A stretch of DNA of 64,000 bases from Agarophyton chilense (taxonomy: Eukaryota > Rhodophyta > Florideophyceae > Gracilariales > Gracilariaceae), in the NCBI GenBank assembly GCA_030374765.1, contig JARGXX010000007.1:496001-560000 (forward strand). The letters run 5' to 3'. Both the position numbers and the translations under genes were made by a program. Of this stretch, positions 43,730 through 56,784 are shown in pieces. Position 1 is the stretch's first letter. Each line of letters starts with the position of its first letter. Below the pieces are notes generated by a model. That model worked only from the letters and a program-made list of their open reading frames with translations, had not been told where the DNA came from and did not search any database.

Positions 43730-46700
43730 TCATGGTGGGAGCCGTTTACCTCTGTTAGTGGTCAAATAAATTAATGCTTGTGCTTTCCCAAGGTCGTTTT
43801 TGTATCTCAAACGTACGTACCCCGGGACTGCGTCCAATCTTGAGAGCGTCTCGGGTCTTCCTGAAGTGTTTCCGAAGGACTGACTTTGTTCCCTGATGCG
43901 GGAGCTACGAAGAATCATCGTGCTCCAGCGAATTATCGTGTCGAGAGGCGGTTTGGGAGGCGTTTTGGGATTATTTGGAACAATGGTTGCCCCCTCCTGA
44001 AGGCCGCGCTCCGTGTGGCTGATTCTACGCCAATAAAGGGCGATAAAATTAGCCGGGATGGTTTGAGACTCTTGCCAAGTGTCTTCCTCAGGTGTGTAGC
44101 CGAACCAAAGGACGCGATAGCGCAAAGTTCCATCTTCTCCCCGAACGGCGGAGATGATGCGCTCAATCACATATTCCGATTGGAGTTCATTCTCCGGAAG
44201 GAGAGTGTGGTCCACGGGGCGAATCCATTGGAGTCGGTTGGGAGCGATGGGTCATAGTAGCAGGCATTAACCATCATCTCCATGGGGCTAGTCGAGTCCG
44301 CGGGAACTTTCTTAGGGGGTGTGGAGGCTTGCGCGTCGACCTGAGGTCGTGGTGCTTCGGTTGGGTTAGGAGGCTGGGACTTTGGTGGTCTAGAGGAACT
44401 GGGAGCTCGGGTCACGCGGTCAATAGACACGGTGTCCAGTAGGACGTCAATTAGCAACGTGATCGTGTGATCATTGGCTTTAAGAACTTTTTATCGTCCC
44501 GTAGAGCGGGGTAAGAGCTTCCGCGTAGTGTCCTCGAGTTCGTCACTGTCTTTCGGTGACCCGTCCAGGTAAACAAGGTTCTTTTCCCAAAGGTCGGTGT
44601 ATGCAAAACGGCTTTGTCGATATTGAACTTGTAACGCCGTTGGGCTCTAGTCAGGATGGTTTTAGCCGATTGGATAATGCTGTCGATGAGTCGGCGCGAG
44701 TAGCGCTTCTCCTGGGTAGTAGAAATTTCTTCCGTTATGTTCTGGGGTATGATAGACTCCTGAAGGTCAACAGCTATCGGGGGCGGCGCTCTCGTTAGCA
44801 TTAAGTCGAACGGTGTTGTCCCCGTGCAAGCGTGCACCTGCTTGTTGTACGCATAAACCAGTGACTCAACGTAGTCGTCCCAGTCCAATTTGTGCTCCAA
44901 TACGTAGTGTGCCAATCGGTCCAGAAGGGTGCGGTTGAAGCGTTCGAATTGGTCATTTGCCTGCGGATGGTACGCCGTGGTGGTCACATGTTGGATTCCT
45001 AAGGTAGCACAAACGTGTGAGAAGAATTTGGATACAAACTGGCTGCCCTTATCCGTAAGGAGGTAGGGTGGCATGCCATATGGATATACCTAGTGGGACA
45101 AGAATGCCGTGGCGACATCCGTGGCTGTTGTCTTCCCTGGGGGTAGGGCTCGGGTAAGTTCGGTAGACCTATCGGTTATAACCAAAACAAACCGTTTCCA
45201 ATTGGACAAATTAGGCAGAGGCCCAACTAAATCCATTGGCACAAATTCCATCGAACCTGCGACGGAGAAGAGATTCAATTTGGCCTGATGGCTGGCGCGA
45301 GACTCTCCGATCTGTGCGCATGATGCACAGTTCCGTGTAGTTTGCCATAGGTCTGAAGCCATTAGTGGCCAGTAGAGGAACTTCCTTAGGGCCTGGTACA
45401 TTTGTCGGCCTCCAGGCTGACCAGCCAAGCGGGGGAATTGGGCGAGGTATAGGAATCGCGCTTTTAGCAAAGTTGGGATTACCGGTGGGAGTGCGCCATC
45501 CAGCGGTGAGCGGCGACATAGTACTCCAAATCGGTCATAGTTAAACAGGCATCCTGGGGTTCCTACCATTTGGGCTGTTTCCTTGCAGTACCCATCTTCG
45601 ACCTGCGCCTGTAAGAGTTCCTCAATAGTTAAAAGGAGGAGCACTTTTTCCTCCGGGGATATCGCATCAACCTGAGGTGGTGCCTAATTGGGCGGTACTG
45701 TCTCCCAGTCCAATAGGTATACTTCGTTCTTCTTTATCTCAGGATCCTCCGATTGCACCTTATTCATAAGGTCATCTGTTTCCGTATAGTTCTGAGGTCC
45801 ATCATCTATAAAGGGAGGTGGGGATTAGGTCATCGAATGGGGTTTCTCAGTTCCGTCGGTAATGATTCGCAAGAGGGCATTTGCTACCTGGTGCTTGACG
45901 GCTGGCCAATAGGTTATTTCGTAGTCATATTCGGAGAGCCTGAGGTGCCCCCTAGCGAGGCGACTCGATGCATCGCTCATATTGTGTAACCAGCGGAGTG
46001 AATCATGGTCTGTTCTAATGGTAGACCTGGTTCCCCTGAGGTATGGACGGAGTGTCAATACAAACCAAACGATGGCTAGACATTCGTTTTTGGTCGTACT
46101 GTAGTTTCGCTCCGCGCTGGTGAGCGTTCTGCTCCAGTAGCCAATAGGTCGGTATTCCTTCGGTGACTCCTGTTCCTGTAGCAGTGCACACCTCACTTGG
46201 ACATCGGTGGCATCTGTGTTCAGGACAAAAGTCCTATTGGGCTTTGGTAATGCCAATATGGGGTGGGTTCAGCAATTTGTCATTTAGGGTCTGAAATGCC
46301 TGGTACTGGTCGTCGGTAAGAGCTTCGAACTCCAAAGGTGTTCCCTTCTTCAGCATCTCGTTCAGAGGGGTCGAGATCTTGGCAAACCCTTGGACGAACC
46401 GTCGGTAAACGTTGCACAAGCCCACGAAGGATCGTAGTTCCTTGTGGGTCCGAGGAGGCTTAGCCTGGCGAATCGCATTTGTGGTCCGTGTGGCCACCTT
46501 TAGCTTTCCTGGGAGGATGAAGTGACCGGGATAGGCTAATGAGGCCTGGGAGAAGGCGCATTTGCGGAGTTTCAGTGTTACTCCAGCGTCCTGTAAAATT
46601 GGTATCACCTTCTTCAAGTGGACAAGGTGTTCCTTTACGGTCCGTGAGAAGATTAAAACGTCACGCAAATAGACCAGGGTGACCTTCCATTTGACTATGG

Positions 46701-48200
46701 ACAGTATAATGTCCATCACCCGTTGGAAATTGGCTCGTGCATTCTTCAAACCAACGAGCATGCGAGTAAATCTGAACAGACCTTCATGGGTGGTAAAGGT
46801 TGTCAGCGCTCTCGCATCTTCGGCCAAAGGAATTTGCCAATATCCGAAGTTAGCGTCCAGTGTAGTAAAGAAGACCGCTTCGCCTAAATGATCCAGACAG
46901 TCTTCCATGCGGGGTATCGGGTATGAGTCCCTCTTGGTTACTGCGTTCAGCTTCCTGTAGTCGACAAAGAACCTGATGGAGCCATTTTTCTTCGCCACGA
47001 GGACAAGGGAACTTGCCCATTCTGATTGGTTCGGAGGCACCGGTTCTATGACATGAGCTTTGCGCATCTTGTCCATCTGGTCGGCGACAGTTTCCCTACC
47101 TTTAAGGCCGGTACGATATGGGTGCTGGAACTGTTGTCTAGCATCATCCTGAAGGTCTATGCGGTGTGTAGTGGCTTTGATTGTGCCCAGTCTACCTGAA
47201 CAAATGGTCTGGTATTCCCTGAGGAGATCAGGTATCTGGGGCTTGTAGGATTCGAATTCTGCGCCAATGGCGACCGTCCCCTCCCAAGAGTCGACAACCT
47301 CGTCGAGAGTTGGGGTTTCAAAGTTATCCACTTGGGCCTCCATAATGGCCACGGGCGCGGGTAGAGTGATACAAATCACTGTATCTTTAGGTAACCGCAC
47401 TTGTTTATCTCGGAAGTTGCTGATTGTGACCAAAAAGGACCTGTTGGGGTGGATTTCCATTACTCCATTGGCCACCAAGGTAAGGTGCTTCAGCATCGTT
47501 TTCAGGTGGTTCTGAATCGTTTCGAGATCTGAGGATTGGGAGTGGACCGATACTGCGATTTGGGTCATTGGGGGTATTTTTATGGCCTTTGACAGGAGAA
47601 CCTTATTGGACTTCGTGTTTTCGGAGACAATCGTTCGTTTGCGGTTAGCTTCTGGCCCTGGAGCTGAACCAGTTATGGAATTGGAAGGTGCGCGGTAGAT
47701 CGCGAATTCTCTAACGCCTGGATAAATGGCCATGATGTATCGATCGATAAAGGAGGCTCCTAGAATTCCCTCAGAGGCCAAGTTAGGACATACAAGGAAC
47801 GACGTGCGTACTTTGAACTGTCCAAACTGCGGTAAAGTGGTACAATCCCTTTAATGTCCATTGGTCTACGTGACGCACCGGTAATCCTTGGAGTTTTCCT
47901 TGCCTGAACGAAATCTTGCCAGCCCAGTGTGAGTGGCTGAGGATGGACCAGGTTGGGACCAGCACCTGTGTCGAATACAGCTGTGGTCACTCGAGAGGTG
48001 TTGGAACGAGGTCTTACGGTTACTCGAACCTTATATTTCTCTTTCCTGAGGATACAGACGGGGTCTTTATTGTGTTCCAATTGTGGTTCATCCTGAGTGG
48101 TCCATTGTGGGTGGTTCGTATTAGGAGATGAGCAGCTCTTTGGCTCATGACTGTCCAATAGGTTGAGGCAGGGGCTTAAAGAGGGAGTATTTGCCTCCAT
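43730..48200 (-). pseudogene. pol: pol of element C
   Basis: Protease VFDTGAGPNLV (near 47960), a frameshift near 47780, reverse transcriptase (FVDYRKLN; active site YLRD instead of YLDD near 46660), RNase H in a separate frame (46256-45825; LNTDATDVQV, RTDHDSLRWL) and integrase (45644-44451). The integrase finger has AGQPGG where the family has a His, and the core keeps PMDLVG, LLTDKG and QFERFN, interrupted by TAG at 45087-45089. After a shift near 44200 the chromodomain follows (YVIERI, YRVLWFGYTPEEDTWQE), in a frame ending at 43730. Loss of the first Asp in YxDD alone would abolish activity. Confidence 0.9.
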
Positions 48201-48208
48201 TCGTCCCT

Positions 48209-50120
48209 CTAGGAGTTCTCCGATGGGGTTTCCGTTTTGTCATGAGTATAGGATTCTTCCACGGGGTTGTCAGTAGGATCTACAATGGCATGGACCAGTG
48301 GGGCTTCGATCGGAGTATCAGGAGGCGTGGCATAGCGTGAGCTTCTAGGGGTCCCTGTGATTCGTTTCTGTGCCCTCTTATACATTCCTTCGGATCTTCG
48401 CACCGAGAAATTCTCTTCTTTTAGGGCTAGAAAGTTTTTGCATGCATCCCCAAACAGATACCTCGTACAGTCACAAGGTTGGGTCACTGAAAGGCAGAGG
48501 ATGCAAGCCCTTGGGAAGCGAACGAAAACGTCCTTGCGGGGCGGAACATAAGAATACGTGGGTGTGGGTGGTCGAGTGGTCGCTGTAGTTCCCTGGGAGG
48601 TATATAATGGGGGCTCGGACGGAGGAGCACTGAAATTGACCGCGAGGACATCTCCCGGATCGGCGTAATGGAGTGATGCATCCATGTCCGACTTGGTGGA
48701 GCTAGCCAAATGGGCTTGGTTGGCTTTACGAAATGGAGTTGGGTGTCCTTCGGTTACATCATCGTTGCATCTGGAGGTCCTGTAGGTTTTTCCATAACAT
48801 TCGGCGTAGGCAACGAGCCTTCGGAAGAAGTATTGCGGGTTTTCCGTGTGTTAATTGCGCACATGTGTCCGAATGGCAGGTAGTAATCCCGTGATGAAGT
48901 GACGCTTGAGCCGTTCTTCGGAGAACACGTTTTCACATCGGTAATCCTTCTTCAATAGGTCGTCTGCGAAAGCCGATTCGGCCATGTTGGAGCTATTCCA
49001 AAAGGAAATTACTTCCTGGTTTGCATCCATCAGAACCTCATCCGTGGCATAATTTTCCAAGAGGTAATGAACAACCTGACGATATGATATGAGGAGCTCA
49101 CAGTCTTGAGCATCTACGAGGTCGGTTTTGCCAGATATTTTCGAAACCACTCGATCACGCGCCTGTCCTGTAAGGAAGAATTGGAAAAGGTACAAAGCGG
49201 CGCCCTCGTGGACACCGTTCTGATCACAGCCCCAACGGAACAAACTGAAAAACCTAAGGACAGCAATGGGATCGGAACCCGAGAGCTCGTCCGTAATGGT
49301 TTAATGCACCTGTTTGGCCCACTTCGCCACTCTTCGCGCCACCGAAACAGAATATTTCGGGGATCTGTCGTCCAGCCGATAGTTCCGGTAGTCTAGAACC
49401 TTAAGGAAAAGTTCGTTTGTGTTTGTCAGTGGTTGAAGGCATCGGACGGCAGCCTCATCCAATTCCGAGTCCGTCGTTTCGGTCGAGGCCGGTTCGGAAT
49501 CAATCATGTCCGATTTGTCTCTTACTTCAATCCCTCTGTTCATCGTTTTCCAGCGTTTACTTCTGTTCTTTCCAGCGGAATAGGGACTTAAACGAACAAT
49601 CTATCTATCAGATCCGATGGAGCACTGAGGTCGCTGTACCTCATATTGTCCTATGGGAAGGGCAATATGTCTCTCTTATGGACGCGGAGCCTCTCTGCTC
49701 TTTGATTTCTTTGCTATTGGATTTTTCTGATGGTGTTCCCGGCGCGGGGCGGATGATACGCGCCACTCCTGGGGGTTCGGTAAGGGTGGCCATATGGGAG
49801 CCGGATGGTTAACTTGTGAAGTGGTCCTAGGGACCGTATTGCCTGTCTGGCTGGTGACTGCTCCTTGAACGGCCTGAATGCGGGGTTCTAAGAGTAGCTC
49901 AGACTCCATAACCTTGGGGACGAATTGCGTAACGAGGTAATCCGTATGGTCAGCGATTGCCGTAGCGAGTCGCATGTCCACAATGGAATCCACGTGGGCT
50001 GACCAGAGCTTACGGAAGCGGGGCCAGGGAAGGTCGGCAAGCCCGGCGGGAATGTTTTCTCTAATTTTTTTGGGTCTTACGGGGTTCTCCTTGGGGTGTT
50101 TCTGGCCTAGAAGTTGTCAT
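48209..50120 (-). pseudogene. gag: gag of element C (fragmented)
   Basis: A candidate start is ATG 50120 (MTTSRPETPQGEPRK). Pieces follow at 49993-49676, 49543-49301 (LFLKVLDYRNYRLDDRSPKY, matching the block before the capsid domain of A and B), 49243-48851 (YLFQFFLTGQARD, VHYLLENYATDEV, the capsid-like part) and 48709-48209 with a Cys-rich stretch CILCLSVTQPCDC instead of a clear CCHC knuckle. Several frame changes. Confidence 0.75.
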
Positions 50121-50443
50121 GGTGAGGCTTTCTCGTACACGCGCTGCTACCGTGGATTCTCGGCAAATACTTTCAGGGTCTTCCATGGGAGTCAGTACTC
50201 TTTGCAGTTGGCTTCTCGTGCTACTGCCGTCGCTAACAGTATTAAACTGTTGTTCAGGCGACATCGTCGGCGTTGCAGTGGCAACTGGTGCTGCTGTAGG
50301 AGTCATACACTCTGGTTGGTTGTTTGCGTTTCCTGGATCCGTAATGGCGGTTGCTTCTGTACTTTTGGTCCGTTGGGGAATTAAACCAAAGTTTAGAATC
50401 CGGATAATTCTTCGTCCTAGTGGTCCGTTCAATTCTTTCAAAG

Positions 50444-50464
50444 GGATTTCAAGCCCGGAGACCA
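50444..50464 (-). other. Primer-binding site of element C
   Basis: Sense TGGTCTCCGGGCTTG and onward, three bases after the 5' LTR. The first eight bases are those of A; later positions differ at a few sites. Confidence 0.55.
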
Positions 50465-50467
50465 AAA

Positions 50468-50915
50468 TGGAACGCAATGACTGGTGGGTCACCGTACGGG
50501 TCTCAACCGGGGTTAGCGTGATATAGAGGGTTCTAAGGTTCGAATTCTTCACGGCGGCACTCCCAGAATACTTGGTGCAATGAACTGGCTTTTATTGCGT
50601 AGTACTAGAGGTTGATGCTACGGAAACGATAGCTTGAAGACCAAAAGGTGGAACTATTCTACCAAAGGGGTTTATTTAGTATCCTCTAACGGTGCCTACC
50701 TTACTCTAAAGGAGAAGCGTCACTCGAGCCAAGTAAGTAGCAATGGCGAGGAGCTGGGATCTACCTGCCATTGCAACGCCAATAAATTACACTAATTAAA
50801 ATAAATTAATAATCTTGCGGAGTCCAGATGAGGTCAGCCGGTCTACGTGTCGTTTGTAAAATACCTCAGGCCCCGACGGCTTACAGGGCTCAACCGTTAT
50901 CGTTGCTCCTTCACA
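50468..50915 (-). repeat. 5' LTR of element C
   Basis: Matches 40886-41331 along its whole length with about one difference in five by eye. Confidence 0.87.
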
Positions 50916-50918
50916 ATG

Positions 50919-51940
50919 TTACAGAGTCTCAAGTATAACGTTACTACACGTTGGCACGCAAGACGGAGTGCCATGACGAAGTACTTATCAAAACTCTCTG
51001 ACATTTCGGCAGCTGTACAAGGTATTTCTATTTCTCAAGCATCTCTACTCTGTCCTCCGAAAGAGCAAATCATTGTTTGGTAAAGATTGTCTCGGTACTG
51101 AAGGAGGATCGGCGTGTGGCCAGGAAATTGGAGGCCGAAAAGTACGTTTCAATGTCACGAGCTACACGATTAATTTATGAACTACAAGCAACTCTACAAA
51201 ATATTGCCAGTGATATAATATTAAACTGGAGATATTTTGATATGGTGCAGAGCAATGGAGTCATCGATATGTTTTGTGAAATCTATACTGTTGCTCTCTT
51301 AAGCGTTCCAAGTTCATCAGAATCTGACACCGCATGCAACGAGGCCCAAAATATTTGGCTCAGTCAAACCCTCGCTCGAGAGCTCTGTCGTAATTTATGC
51401 TAATTCCCATGCTTCAGATCAGAGAAACTAGGGCATCGCGCCGACTCTGAATTCGACATTTAGAATTCTTTATCTCCTGGAAGTTGGCCACATGGTATAA
51501 GCACTTTTGTTGTTTCGCCAGGGGGCGCGGCGAGATGTATACTTTTGTTTCTTTTGACCGTGTTGGTTGTTTTCAACGAGTGTTAGTTGGATTTTCTGGA
51601 AGATTCTAAGAGTGCTAACGAATCGTACTCACGCTTTTTCTACGAAGCAATTATGAGAGAAATCATTGAATAAAATGAATTGGTTGCTCTTTCTGTGTCG
51701 TCTCTAAAGGTTTAGTTTGAATTGAATCACACTCAAATGCGTAAAACTCTCAACGAGGCCGAAAAGATCCTAATGAAGCACTGCTTTACTAGAAAGAATC
51801 AAACAATAGTTCTGGATTGGTAAGTTCAATACCATTTATTGTGGTCGCTCGTGTGTTTTCTGCAGCACAAGCGTCCTTTTCTTCTGCTGAACGCCTTTTA
51901 AACGACTTGGGACGTTTTCAAGGCTCCCATGGATAGTCTT
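50919..51940 (+). pseudogene. hAT-like transposase remnant (C-terminal part)
   Basis: NVTTRWHARRSAMTKYLSKL (50938 on) is the hAT TRWxS-type block; the frame continues with shifts to 51403 (SMSRATRLIYELQATLQ) and 51730 (LNEAEKILMKHC). The C-terminal dimerisation motif is VARVFSAAQASFSSAERLLNDLG (51844-51912), shown here only as its position and the key SSAER residues. It begins immediately after the 5' LTR of element C, so C probably inserted into this hAT copy, though I could not find the upstream half beyond 40886. Confidence 0.6.
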
Positions 51941-53420
51941 CGGTTTCCAGGACAACCGAAATGTGTGAGCTGGTCCGTGTGTACATTCAAAGGGAGTTAC
52001 TGACAATTAGTTTGACTCAAGGTTGGATTGCTTCACGTGAAGGGAGAGGTGCTCAAGAAAGTTACGCAGAAAACTGAGAAGTTGGTATGGCACGAGATTA
52101 GTTATTAATTTGATCACTAAAATGACTAACAAGAACTCTAAAGTACTGACTAATGAATCTAAATTGCTGATTCAGGTTGTCAGATATGCCACCTTTCTTC
52201 CTGTAGTCTTGTTGTGATACAGTTCGCCGTTACTTAGTTTTTCTGAGTTGCCGGCCTTTTTGGTTGGTATTTTCTTCTAACGGGTCCTGGTATAGATTCG
52301 ATTAAAAGCGTCGATCGTATTGGTTTTACTAATTCAATTACTTTCGGCCTCCATGGTAAGACAGCGGTTGTTATTTTTGTTCAAGTAGATTGCGCAATGT
52401 GTTGAATTATTGTTTGGATCAGTTAATATGGAGCAGGCTTGTCGCCCAGAACAAGAACGCATCTTCAAATGTCTGCAGGCCAACTTCTGAGCATACCTTT
52501 TAAAAGAAAGTGCTTCTCGTTTACGTAATGTTACAGTTTGGATTGTTTAGTGCTGGCTGTAGATCGTTCCAGAGATTAAAAATGACTTCTAGAGTTGAAG
52601 CATAGTTTTTCAGTGGGCAATGTCAAAAGCTATGGTTGGAGATCTAAAATTGCAATTAGGGGGCGCAAAAAGGTGATCTATGTCAGAGATATGCCATATT
52701 TCTTTTTATGTTGTTTGTAAAGGTATGTGTGTGTTGAAGGCTGTGAATAGCGTGTTATCGTAAAGATTGTGGTTGAAATCATTGATGGCGGCCTTGTACA
52801 TACGTCATATGTGACGGAGAAGTCTGGGATCAGTGTTGGGTGCCTTGTTGAGGGTATGTGCCCTTATTGAATGGTGATATGTTGCGTTGGGCCCTACATT
52901 TATGAGAGGAAGACTCTTGATCCTTTACTTTGCAGGTTTTTGGCATCCTGTCTTTAAGTGTATCCAGGAACTGTAATGCTGAATGACATGGTTATGGTTG
53001 TATTCGTCTGTTTGTCAGGCTCATTTATTTCTTTCAAATTAAGCCTTTTTTGAGGGGTAGCATTCAGACCGGCTTTATTTGGGAACCGGCTTTTTTGGGA
53101 CGAATAAGCCTTCATCCAATAAACGCTCAGTACGCATCATTTAGCTTGTCTTGAGATACATCGCGACTCCCTGGACCCACTACACTAAACACTTATTTCA
53201 CCCCAAACCTCACTTCCTCTAAGTGACATGCTGTTTTCCATTAGAAAGCAGACAGCGCATCTGAAGAGACAAAGTCATAACTGTACTGAAGAACAAAGCA
53301 ACCAACAATATGCATTCGAATTATTTAAACAGAATTTCCTAGTCAAGGCGTAGCGTTTATATGTAGTCCATCCCGTTCGACAGCGTATCGTATTCAACAT
53401 GCAATGAAAACCAATGAAGA
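51941..53420. other. No gene recognised
   Basis: AT-rich DNA with no protein-like frame. A short GACCGGCTTT / GAACCGGCTTT pair near 53065-53100 may be part of a transposon end. Nothing else stands out. Confidence 0.5.
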
Positions 53421-53461
53421 GCAGCATTTACAACACCACTTTTATCCTACCATGCACAAAC

Positions 53462-54492
53462 AATAAAGACCAACCATTCTGTCCCGATTAGAAGAATATG
53501 CCGTCGTTAAGCGCGCTTTATTTGCTGCTACTCAGGCCTTCGAACTTGACGCCCATGGGGAAAGTAGTCTAAAGTCTGCCATTTTCGACGATTCGAGTCC
53601 TAATTACAAGACTTTTATACCCTCCAAAGATGTGTTGAGGTCTTTCAGAGCTAAAAATCGTACGCTTATATATCGCAATGCAGAACATATGTCCCTCGAA
53701 TACTTCAAGGGTGAGAATCCATTTCTGTTCGAGACCCCTTGCGACACACTGCAAGCACTGCGGTTGAAAAAATCTCAGATATTTGCTGACCCCATGCGTG
53801 TCTGGAATCTCTACGAGACTAGCGTCAATGCCTTGAATGGTAAGCAAATGAAAATGTTCAGTTCAAAAACACTCACATCTCAGAAAGACGCCGCAATATC
53901 AAGGGAAACAGCCATTTGAATTCGTCCAAAGTATAGATCGCTGTTCAGTGACGATTGAATGCCAAACGGCAATATTTTTTGCTAGAAAAAGAAGAAGCCA
54001 ATGGATCGGGAAAATTTGTCATCGTAATAGTTGAATTTTTCGATTTACAACAGATGATTAGTACTGAAAGGAGTTTTCATTTTTATGCTTTTCGATGGAG
54101 ATAATTCTTGAATAGGTCACTGTTGGCTCGATGTGTGTCACGATTTCAGTTTTCATGTCATACAGATCCCTGAAAACCAGTCTCACTTTCTACAACCGTG
54201 CTACTCTCTCATGAACAACAGGTTCCAAAGAAATAACATATTACTTCACAAGGCCTTGCTTCTGACGAGAGAGTTCCAAACTGCAAATATTATTTTCAAA
54301 ATGAAGCTGGCTGTGGCGACATATCGCATCATCATCCGTGAAACAATTTTATGTAGCTTTAGTAAAGTTAGTTCGTGGCCGATGCAGTACAAGTTTCTCC
54401 AGAAAGTGAGGTTTCATTTGCAAATGTGTTACAGAAACGAGGCAAACCTAATGGACTCTTTTAGAAATATGCGATGTCGTTTTCACCACTAG
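53462..54492 (+). pseudogene. pogo/CENP-B-like (DDE_1) transposase remnant
   Basis: ILSRLEEYAVVKRALF resembles the CENP-B type DNA-binding helix region. In 53632-53919, FADPMRVWNLYETSVNALNG is the DDE_1 block that normally reads N-x-D-E-T: here the catalytic Asp is Tyr. In 54133-54492, IPENQSHFLQPCYSLMNNRF is the later block around the QP motif. Frame breaks lie between them. Confidence 0.6.
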
Positions 54493-55689
54493 GAAAAATG
54501 AAGAATTAGCAGACATGAGAGATGGTCCTTTTACATTTTGTTTAGCAAATTCAGAAAGAGTTAGTAGCGTTTTACGTTCTGTAACCAATAAGTGAAAAGG
54601 TATTAATAAAATAACCTTTCTGGGCCTTCAAAGTCTGTTTGTTTCTTGTATGAACATGACGCATGCTTTCGCGAAGCTAAGCACAGATATTGTCGAGTTG
54701 GGTGGCGGGTAGATGATAATGACGTTACTCTGGGACAGCTGTAGCAACGTCGTCACTGTGTGTTTCCTATGCCGATAGATGGAGGGGGAAAGTGTGGGAT
54801 CAATGTGCATATAAGAGGCGGTTAAGCAAATTCATTTCATGCGTTAGAGCTAGAACGTAGGATTTAGAACGTCAGTCGGCGGTGTTCCAAATAAAGGACT
54901 GTCTTGCGGCTGTCTTGGTCACCCTGATGTGCCTTCTGCACGATGTAAAAGGGGTTCGTCAAATGTTCTGTACGGAAGACATTCTTCAAATGGAGGGAAA
55001 AAGTTGAAAAAATGTTCATTTCTAATCACCAGCTACTTGATTCAATCTCGATCGAGAACATTGAATCAACTGGTCATCAGAATAACAAATCAAGTGTGAC
55101 GCAGACCACAGATGTTTTTGACAAGGGATCGCAAGGATTGCAGAAGTCCGACAGCACCAATATGCATTTTCAATCATCTCCTGCACAGCTCAACCGCTGC
55201 GTTCTTCCGCCCGCCGCCTGCTCTACTTGCTTTCACCGCCTCATTCTTCTTCAAACAACGACCTCGTTTGTCAAGGGCCTCCTGGTGAACTTTTCAATTG
55301 TGCGATGGTAACCCCGCCTCCTCCCACAAAACCCTCTGAAATTTCGCCTGGCGCTCCCACGAATCCCTCTACAACGCTGCCTGCTGCTCCCACATAACTC
55401 TCTGCACCCCCACTTGCCACTCTCACAAATATCTTCGCTGTGCAAAGAAATTCAGAAATGCACAAAGCGTATGTGTTTCTCTGTACCCAACCTGTGGAAA
55501 CGCTACGAGACTTTTTTAACTTTTGGAATCTAACGGACCATTTCAAGAACTGCGTATCTGATAGGGCCCTACTTATCGCCCAAATAATGACCTTTATGTA
55601 CAAGGTTTGCTTCCTAAAGCAGTTTTCAACACCACAAGATATTCTGGACGAAAAAAGAATGGGAATACAAATCGTTTGAGAAGCGATGG
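54493..55689. other. No gene recognised; possible 5' region of the Harbinger element
   Basis: Short frames at 55012-55311 and 55440-55679 have mixed composition and no known domain. The block at 55310-55410 repeats a Pro/Thr-coded unit (about 30 bases, tcccac-aa-ccctct-). It may belong to the 5' part of the Harbinger DNA-binding gene. Confidence 0.4.
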
Positions 55690-56784
55690 GTGGTAATGTA
55701 CCAAGATAGGCCGATTCCTTGCGTACCGGTGCTACGAGAAATTGCTAACACTACGCCGTCCGAAATTGGTCCCAAAACCAAACGTTTTCTAGAACTCATT
55801 CTCCGTGGGAAAAGCAGTAAGTCGCACCGTGCTAAAAGGAAGGCGGGAAGCCCTACGAAAGGAAGTAGCAGCACGCTGAAGAAGAAAGGCAAAACATCGA
55901 AATTCACCGCCATTGATCTCACGGAAGATAAAGTGATTGCGCAATTTGCACCTGAAAGAGCGAAGAAAGTGAAACAAAAGCCGTTTACGTTGTCGGAGTT
56001 TTAGCGTCTCATGCTCTTGATCAGGGACGACCCGGAATGTCGTGGTGCATTTATCGGAGCTTCTCAGACTATCACGAAGCGCGCTTTGCCCGACAAGAAG
56101 GAAAAACCTGCAGATGAATGGGTTTATGTTATTGAAAAGCGTTACAATGACGCTTCTCTTCGACCTAGAGGAGCATTAGAATTTCTGTTCGATGAGCCAA
56201 ACTGTCCCGAACCGCCACCGTCATGCCATCGCCCAGGGGCTTACTTGAGCTCGGTGTTAAACGGTTTTCCCACGTCGTCCTCTCTGCCTTTCTCGAACTA
56301 CAAGAGAAATGGGCAAAATAACCATAACTTTAAAGAATTTATGGACGAAGGAGGAAAGAAGTGCTACAAACTGAGTGTTCGGGATCGTAAAAGAGTTATT
56401 GTTCGGGCATTTATACTGGGTCTGGGATCCGAAAGTGAAGACTACGAGATTTTGAGGGCATCAGAAACAACTACAGACTATTCAGGGAGCATCGGGCACG
56501 AGGGTGGGGAAGGACAGTTTGACCTTGGCTCACACAGCGGTCTGACCGATAGGAAATCCCAATCTACGAAGCGCTCCTTTGAGGAATTCCAAGATGCAGG
56601 CTTCAAGTTTTTTGAGTCTGCAAGCAGTTTCTTCAAGTCTGAGGAGAAAGACAAAGAAGAAGAGAGAGGGATCGATAAGTCAAGACCTGTTCATGACGAT
56701 TCTGCTTCTGCGCTAGCGCGTATTGGGTACTGTCGGAAACTTTTGGATGAATTGAGTGTGGCGGAGGCCAAAGTTAGAGAATGA
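55690..56784 (+). pseudogene. Harbinger-associated DNA-binding-like protein
   Basis: One frame of 364 codons with a single TAG at 56002-56004. The core FTLSEF, stop, RLMLLIRDDPECRGAFI, then WVYVIEKRYNDASLRPRGALEFL reads like the Myb/trihelix partner protein that brings Harbinger transposase to DNA. The C-terminal half is acidic and Ser-rich with Lys/Glu-rich helices, as in the partner proteins of other eukaryotes. Family assignment is from pattern and neighbourhood, not a strong motif. Confidence 0.5.

Larger units (their letters stand above)
40886..50915 (-). mobile_element. Ty3/gypsy chromovirus C (oldest copy)
   Basis: Sense is the - strand: 5' LTR 50915-50468, gag, pol, chromodomain to 43730, antisense ORF on the + strand, 3' LTR 41331-40886. 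About 10.0 kb. The LTRs differ at roughly a fifth of sites by eye. gag and pol are in many pieces, and the RT active site is lost. Its right edge abuts a hAT transposase frame; no target duplication is visible (caaac before 40886, atgtt after 50915). Confidence 0.92.
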
